Shown here: piece after piece, positions 59,750 to 64,000 of the stretch
Layout: the number at the start of each line of letters is the position of its first letter
How positions within the stretch are numbered: position 1 is the stretch's first letter
Origin: Bradyrhizobium daqingense
GTDB lineage: Bacteria; Pseudomonadota; Alphaproteobacteria; Rhizobiales; Xanthobacteraceae
Length of the DNA stretch: 64,000 bases
Direction: 5' to 3'
Assembly: GCF_021044685.1 (NCBI RefSeq)
Contig: NZ_CP088014.1
Location: 1,302,001-1,366,000, forward strand
Notes under the pieces: generated by a model
Told to the model about the DNA's origin: nothing
The model's database searches: none
The model's input: the letters and a program-made list of their open reading frames with translations, nothing else
Position numbers and translations under genes: made by a program

Positions 59750-60934
59750 GTGCGCGCGACGGTGAACTTCCCGGCTCACGGCGGCCCGGCGTTGCCGCCG
59801 TCCTTGCTGTTCAGGAATCTGTCGTCATCGGCGGCTGATGGCGTCTTGTCGCCCAGCGATCACGCTCTCTTCAGGCGGCGCGGCGCGAACAAGCTGCGGA
59901 TCGGCGGCTTCATCTGCTGCACCGGCTCGCCCGGCGTCTGGGGCCCTTGTGCGACCAACAGCGCGCAGCTCGCGGTCGCAGAGATCAACAAGCGCGGCGG
60001 CATCCTCGGGCGCGAGATCGAGCTGTCGATCTACGATGCCGGCGGGCCGCTCGACGAGGTCCTGAACCGAGCCGAGCAGGCGATCGCCTTCGACGAGGTC
60101 GACCTCATCGTCGGCTTGCACACCAGCGCGGTCCGCGTCGGCTTGCGCGACGTCACCACGCGTCACCGCATCCCCTACATCTACACGCCGGTCTACGAGG
60201 GCGGCGAGCGCACGCCCGGCGTGATGGCGATCGGCGAGACGCCGCGCTGGCAGAGCCGGCCGTCGATCCACTGGCTCGCTGACGTCAAGAAGGCGAAGCG
60301 CTGGTACCTGATCGGCAGCGATTATGTCTGGCCCTGGCAGTCGCACCGCGCGGTGAAGAACTACATCAAGGAAACCGGCGGGCATGTCGTCGGCGAAGAG
60401 TTCGTTCCGCTCGGCGAGGACAATCACGAGGCGCATCTGGCACGCATCCGCGCCGCGAGGCCCGACGTCGTGCTGATCTCGCTGATCGGCACCGACAGCA
60501 TCACCTTCAACCGTGCTTTCGGCGAATGCGGTCTCGGCGCCACGACGCTGCGGCTCGCCGGCGCCATGGACGACACCGTGCTGCTCGGCATCGGCGCGGA
60601 CAACAGCGAGAACATGTTCTGCGCGTCCGGCTATTTCATCGGCACCGGCGCGCGCGCCAATGACGATTTCCAGAGCCGCTATCGTGCGATGTTCGGGCCA
60701 AACGCGCCGCCCATCGGCTCGGTAGGCCAGTCCAGCTATGAGGGCCTGCGCTTTCTCGAAGCGGTCGCGAACAAGGCGGGCTCGCTGTCGATGGGGCCGC
60801 TGCTCGCAGCCGGCCGCAACGTCGTCTATAGCGGCGCCCGCGGCCAGGTCGCCGTCCGCAACGGGCATGCGCGGATGCCGATGCATCTCGCCGAGGCCGA
60901 TGGTCTCGACTTCAAGCTGATCAAACCGATCTGA
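59750..60934 (+). CDS. Amide-binding protein, AmiC/UrtA-like, without signal peptide
   Basis: The 394-residue periplasmic-binding-protein fold (type I, Peripla_BP_5) has KLRIGGFICCTGSPGVWGPCATNSAQLAVAEINKRGGILGREIELSIYDAGGP and IYTPVYEGGERTPGVMAIGETPRWQSRPSIHWLA, which resemble amide and urea receptors. The first 50 residues are Pro/Arg-rich and show no signal peptide, so it is more probably a cytoplasmic sensor like AmiC than a transporter part. The next gene is an amidase. It diverges from the MarR gene. Start: first ATG/GTG in frame at 59750; an alternative start cannot be excluded. Confidence 0.85.
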   Translation: MRATVNFPAHGGPALPPSLLFRNLSSSAADGVLSPSDHALFRRRGANKLRIGGFICCTGSPGVWGPCATNSAQLAVAEINKRGGILGREIELSIYDAGGPLDEVLNRAEQAIAFDEVDLIVGLHTSAVRVGLRDVTTRHRIPYIYTPVYEGGERTPGVMAIGETPRWQSRPSIHWLADVKKAKRWYLIGSDYVWPWQSHRAVKNYIKETGGHVVGEEFVPLGEDNHEAHLARIRAARPDVVLISLIGTDSITFNRAFGECGLGATTLRLAGAMDDTVLLGIGADNSENMFCASGYFIGTGARANDDFQSRYRAMFGPNAPPIGSVGQSSYEGLRFLEAVANKAGSLSMGPLLAAGRNVVYSGARGQVAVRNGHARMPMHLAEADGLDFKLIKPI

Positions 60935-61000
60935 GCCCGGCGCGGCAATCGGTGCACGCGCGAATCCAAAATAATACTTGAAAAGGAAAATATTTCCGTT

Positions 61001-61010
61001 TTGAATGTTC
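61001..61010. promoter_or_regulatory. GAACATTCAA motif (inverted) in the amidase leader
   Basis: TTGAATGTTC is the reverse complement of the motif in the MarR-sensor intergenic region (59645-59654). It lies 77 bp before the GTG at 61088, a plausible operator position. The complementary half-site of the palindrome is not fully conserved (TTCCG). Confidence 0.4.
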
Positions 61011-61087
61011 CGGCCGGGCCGGTGCGCTTGTCGCGCCCAATGCGGCCGCACGCCCAAGGACTGATCCAAGAAACTCAGGAGAGCGCC

Positions 61088-62602
61088 GTGACAGTTGCCC
61101 TTCCAACGCCCGCCCAACTTCGTGCCGTCGCCGAGCAGTGCGGCCTTTCGCTCACCGATGAGGACGTCGCCTCCTTCCGTGGCCTGATGCAGGGCTCGAT
61201 CGAGGCCTACAACCTCGTCGGCGCGATGCCGGATGAGCTGCCGGAGGTGAAATATCCGCGCACGCCGGGCTATCGCCCCTCGGCCGAAGAGAACCCGCGC
61301 AATGCCTGGTATCGCAAGTCGACTGTGAAGGGGGCCGCCAGCGGCAAGCTCAAGGGCAAGACCGTCGCGCTGAAGGACAACATCATGCTGGCCGGCGTGC
61401 CCATGACCAACGGCTCGTCGACGCTGGAAGGCTACGTGCCCGATTTCGACGCCACCATCGTCACGCGCATGCTGGATGCCGGCGCCGAGATCAAGGGCAA
61501 GGTGCATTGCGAGCATTTCTGCCTGTCCGGCGGCAGCCACACCGGGTCCTACGGCTCGGTGCACAATCCGCACAAGATGGGCTATTCGGCCGGCGGCTCC
61601 TCCTCGGGCTCGGGCGTCGTGGTCGCGCTCGGCGAGGTCGACATGGCGATCGGCGGCGACCAGGGCGGCTCGATCCGCATGCCGTCTTCGTTCTGCGGCA
61701 CCTATGGCATGAAGCCGACTTGGGGCCTCGTGCCCTATACCGGCATCATGCCGATCGAGATCTATGTCGACCACACCGGCCCGATGACCGCAACGGTCGC
61801 GGACAATGCGCTGCTGCTCGAAGTGCTCGCCGGCGACGACGGCTACGATCCGCGCATCAAGGCCCCAAAGGTCGAGGAATACACCAGGGCGCTCGGCCAG
61901 GGCGTCAAGGGCATGAAGATCGGCATCGTCAAGGAGGGCTTCGAGCAGCCGACCGCGGAAGCCGCGGTGAATGAAAGCGTGCGCGAAGCGGCGAAGCGCT
62001 TCAAGGATCTCGGCGCCAGCGTCGAGAACGTGTCGATCCCGATGCATCTGTTGGGCGGCGCGATCTGGACCCCGATCGGCACCGAAGGCCTGACCCAGAC
62101 CATGATGTTCGGCGACGGCTATGGCCTGTCCCGCGGCGATCTCTACTCGACCTCGCTGATGGATTTCCATCGCGGCTGGCGCCGGCAGGCCGATTCGCTG
62201 TCCGAGACCACGAAATTGTTCATGATGCTCGGCACCTACATCAACAACAATTTCGGTCCGCGCTTCTACGGCAAGGCGCTCAACATCTCGCGCCGGCTGA
62301 CCGCAGCCTACGACAAGGCGTTCAACGACTACGATCTGCTGCTGATGCCGACCACGCCGATGAAGGCGACCAAGCTGCCGGAGCCGGATGCCAGCCGCGA
62401 GGACTACGTCGCCCGCGCGCTTGAGATGATCTCCAACACTGCGCCGTTCGACATCACCCATCATCCCGCGATGTCGTTGCCCTGCGGCATGGTCGACGGC
62501 CTGCCCGTCGGCCTGATGCTGGTCGGCCGCATGTTCGAGGAATCCACCATTTACCGCGCCGCCCATGCCTTCGAGCAGATCGGCGACTGGAAGAAGATGT
62601 GA
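61088..62602 (+). CDS. Amidase, Lys96-Ser171-Ser195 type
   Basis: The 504-residue amidase-signature enzyme hydrolyses amides to acid and ammonia. With a GTG start at 61088 (AGGAG at 61077-61082) the triad falls at Lys96 (KTVALKDNIML), Ser171 (SAGGSSSGSGVV) and Ser195 (GGDQGGSIRMP), the numbering of Rhodococcus-type short-chain amidases, which supports that start. The N-terminal helical extension, TVALPTPAQLRAVAEQCGLSLTDEDVASFRG, is also typical of that group. An upstream in-frame ATG at 61001 gives a longer protein without family support. A LivH-like permease follows after 36 bp. Confidence 0.94.
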   Translation: MTVALPTPAQLRAVAEQCGLSLTDEDVASFRGLMQGSIEAYNLVGAMPDELPEVKYPRTPGYRPSAEENPRNAWYRKSTVKGAASGKLKGKTVALKDNIMLAGVPMTNGSSTLEGYVPDFDATIVTRMLDAGAEIKGKVHCEHFCLSGGSHTGSYGSVHNPHKMGYSAGGSSSGSGVVVALGEVDMAIGGDQGGSIRMPSSFCGTYGMKPTWGLVPYTGIMPIEIYVDHTGPMTATVADNALLLEVLAGDDGYDPRIKAPKVEEYTRALGQGVKGMKIGIVKEGFEQPTAEAAVNESVREAAKRFKDLGASVENVSIPMHLLGGAIWTPIGTEGLTQTMMFGDGYGLSRGDLYSTSLMDFHRGWRRQADSLSETTKLFMMLGTYINNNFGPRFYGKALNISRRLTAAYDKAFNDYDLLLMPTTPMKATKLPEPDASREDYVARALEMISNTAPFDITHHPAMSLPCGMVDGLPVGLMLVGRMFEESTIYRAAHAFEQIGDWKKM

Positions 62603-62638
62603 AAGAAGCATTGATACAGGCGGACGGAACAGTAGCGC

Positions 62639-63496
62639 ATGGCTAACGCGTTCGTCGCGGCGTTCGAGATCCTGAGCTTCGGCGCGATCATCGTCCTGAT
62701 CGTACTGGGGCTCGGGATCATCGCCAGCATGATGGGCATCTTCAACTTCGCGCAGGGCGAGTTCGTCCTGCTCGGGGCCTACATCACCTATCTCGCTCAT
62801 GCCAAGGGACTGCCGATCTGGGCCGGCATGGCCGCGGCGCCCTTCGTGGTCGGCGCGCTCGGCTTCGTGCTGGAGGCGCTGATCATCCGCCGCTTCTACG
62901 CCGCACCGATCGTCGCCATGCTCGGCACCTATGCGCTCGGCCTGATCATCCGCGAAGCCGTGCGCGGCCTGATCGGCGGCTTCTATCTCACTGTGCCCGA
63001 GCCGATCGGCGGCTCGATCGATTTCGGCACAGTCCACATCTCGGCCTGGCGCTTCACCATCATCCTCATCACGCTGCTGGTGATGGCGGGTTGCTACCTG
63101 CTGCTGTCGCGCACGAACTTCGGCCTGCGCATGCGCGCCACGCTGGAAAATCCATCGCTGGCGCGCGCCTCGGGCATCTCCACGCCGCTGATGTACGGCG
63201 CCACTTTCGCGTTCGGCTCCGCCCTTGCGGGTCTTGCCGGGGCGCTGATCGTTCCGGTTTTCAGTCTCTACGCCGATCTCGGCCTGCGCTTCCTGATCCA
63301 GGGCTTCGTCGCCGTCATGGTCGGCGGCGTCGGCTCCTTCATCGGCCCGGTGGCAGGCGCCGGCGTCATCGGCACGCTCAGTGCCGCGCTGCCCTGGGTG
63401 ATGGCGCCCGTCGTCGCCGACGTGCTCGTCTTCGTCCTTGCCATTGTCTTCATCAAATTCCGCCCGCAGGGCCTCATCGCTGGAAAAGGGGTTTAG
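62639..63496 (+). CDS. ABC transporter permease, LivH/UrtB type
   Basis: The 285-residue inner-membrane protein has about eight transmembrane segments of the branched-chain amino-acid/urea permease family. Typical parts are MGIFNFAQGEFVLLGAYITYLAHAKG, MRATLENPSLARASGISTPLMYGATFAFGSALAGLAGALI and VGGVGSFIGPVAGAGVIGTL. It follows the amidase by 36 bp and precedes a substrate-binding protein by 4 bp. The system probably imports amides or urea, or amino acids, inferred from the surrounding genes. Confidence 0.94.
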   Translation: MANAFVAAFEILSFGAIIVLIVLGLGIIASMMGIFNFAQGEFVLLGAYITYLAHAKGLPIWAGMAAAPFVVGALGFVLEALIIRRFYAAPIVAMLGTYALGLIIREAVRGLIGGFYLTVPEPIGGSIDFGTVHISAWRFTIILITLLVMAGCYLLLSRTNFGLRMRATLENPSLARASGISTPLMYGATFAFGSALAGLAGALIVPVFSLYADLGLRFLIQGFVAVMVGGVGSFIGPVAGAGVIGTLSAALPWVMAPVVADVLVFVLAIVFIKFRPQGLIAGKGV

Positions 63497-63500
63497 TCAC

Positions 63501-64000
63501 ATGTTCGATACACAGCTCTCACGGCGTCGCTTCCTCTCCAATTTCGCTTTTGCGTCCGGTGCAGTCGCCACCGGCGTCGGCAGCTGGGTGATCCCGGCCC
63601 CCTGGGCCAATGCGGCTGAAGGCCCGATCAAGGTCGGCATCGCCACCGACCTCACCGGGCCGATCGCCTATGCCGGAAATGCCGATGCCAACGTCGCCAA
63701 GATGGTGATCAAGGAGATCAACGCAGCCGGCGGCCTGCTCGGCCGTCCGCTCGAGCTCTATATCGAGGACACCGCCTCCAACGAATCCGTCGCCGTCGGC
63801 AACGTCCGCAAGCTGATCCAGCGCGACAAGGTCGATATGGTGCTGGGCGGCATCACGTCCTCGATGCGCAACGCGATCAAGGATCCGATCGTTTCGCGCG
63901 GCAAAACGCTCTATATCTATCCGCAGCTCTACGAAGGCAAGGAGTGCACGCCCTATCTGTTCTGCACCGGCCCGACGCCGGCACAGCAATGCGACGAGTT
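63501..64000 (+). CDS. ABC transporter substrate-binding protein, UrtA-like, partial
   Basis: The gene runs off the window; 166 residues are visible. It begins MFDTQLSRRRFLSNFAFASGAVATGVGSWVIPAPWANA, a Tat-type signal (SRRRFL) with an ANA cleavage site, so it is secreted folded. The mature part KVGIATDLTGPIAYAGNADANVAKMVIKEINAAGGLLGRPLELYIEDTASNES is the Peripla_BP_6 fold of Liv/Urt receptors. Together with the permease it forms an importer; unlike the upstream AmiC-like protein, this one has an export signal. Confidence 0.93.
   Translation, partial: MFDTQLSRRRFLSNFAFASGAVATGVGSWVIPAPWANAAEGPIKVGIATDLTGPIAYAGNADANVAKMVIKEINAAGGLLGRPLELYIEDTASNESVAVGNVRKLIQRDKVDMVLGGITSSMRNAIKDPIVSRGKTLYIYPQLYEGKECTPYLFCTGPTPAQQCDE

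Noticed and set aside
59825..63037. 1070-codon minus-strand frame across the amide cluster
   Set aside because: It covers three well-supported plus-strand genes and an intergenic region, and is a GC artefact.

Overview
This window is a GC-rich alphaproteobacterial chromosome segment, most likely from a Bradyrhizobium species or a close relative. The evidence is the gene set and its order: phaR divergent from phaA-phaB, acdS divergent from an Lrp-type acdR, the lysC-ptsP-prfA-prmC-DUF4167 run, the comF-grx-nitrilase-DUF1178 run, many Liv-type ABC transporter parts, and frequent long palindromic intergenic repeats of the kind seen in Bradyrhizobium. The species call is inference from gene content; no rRNA or tRNA gene is present to confirm it.

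Bases 1 to about 12,640 look like an accessory region with visibly lower GC. It holds a large serine recombinase, an acyltransferase-3/SGNH surface-glycan acylation enzyme with a pyrimidine-repeat leader, a GT-C-like multispanning membrane protein, a complete IS5-type insertion sequence with terminal inverted repeats and a 6-bp direct repeat, and a two-gene unit of a small Cys-rich exported protein plus an exported TPR-CHAT protease-like protein. Two imperfect 36-bp direct repeats resembling a tRNA-Ser 3' end (6505-6540 and 12599-12634) bracket the IS and CHAT unit, and may be attachment-site remnants.

From 12.68 kb the content is ordinary chromosome. Between 12.7 and 23.4 kb are an L,D-transpeptidase, a nitroreductase, a LysR/MFS divergent pair, an amidase with a histone-H1-like lysine-rich tail, a Gly/Tyr-rich exported protein, a small ClpP-fold-like exported protein, the metY-metA methionine pair and a polysaccharide deacetylase. 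At 23.5-25.3 kb recQ carries a single-base frameshift. The acdS/acdR pair (25.5-27.2 kb) encodes ACC deaminase with all diagnostic residues. A degenerate-PilZ/PAS/GGDEF cyclase, an outer-membrane-type protein, an HSL esterase and a class IV aminotransferase follow.

The PHA synthesis block (phaR, phaA, phaB) lies at 33-36 kb. From 36 to 59 kb are housekeeping genes: glyoxalase II, translation termination (prfA, prmC), nitrogen PTS (ptsP), aspartate kinase, ubiG, comF, a glutaredoxin, a nitrilase-family hydrolase, mutT, argJ, a parvulin and secA.

The right end (59.1-64 kb) is an amide-use cluster: a MarR regulator divergent from a leaderless AmiC/UrtA-like amide-binding protein, an amidase with the Lys96-Ser171-Ser195 triad, a LivH-type permease, and a Tat-signal substrate-binding protein cut by the window end. 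The MarR/sensor intergenic region and the amidase leader share a GAACATTCAA motif that may be the operator.
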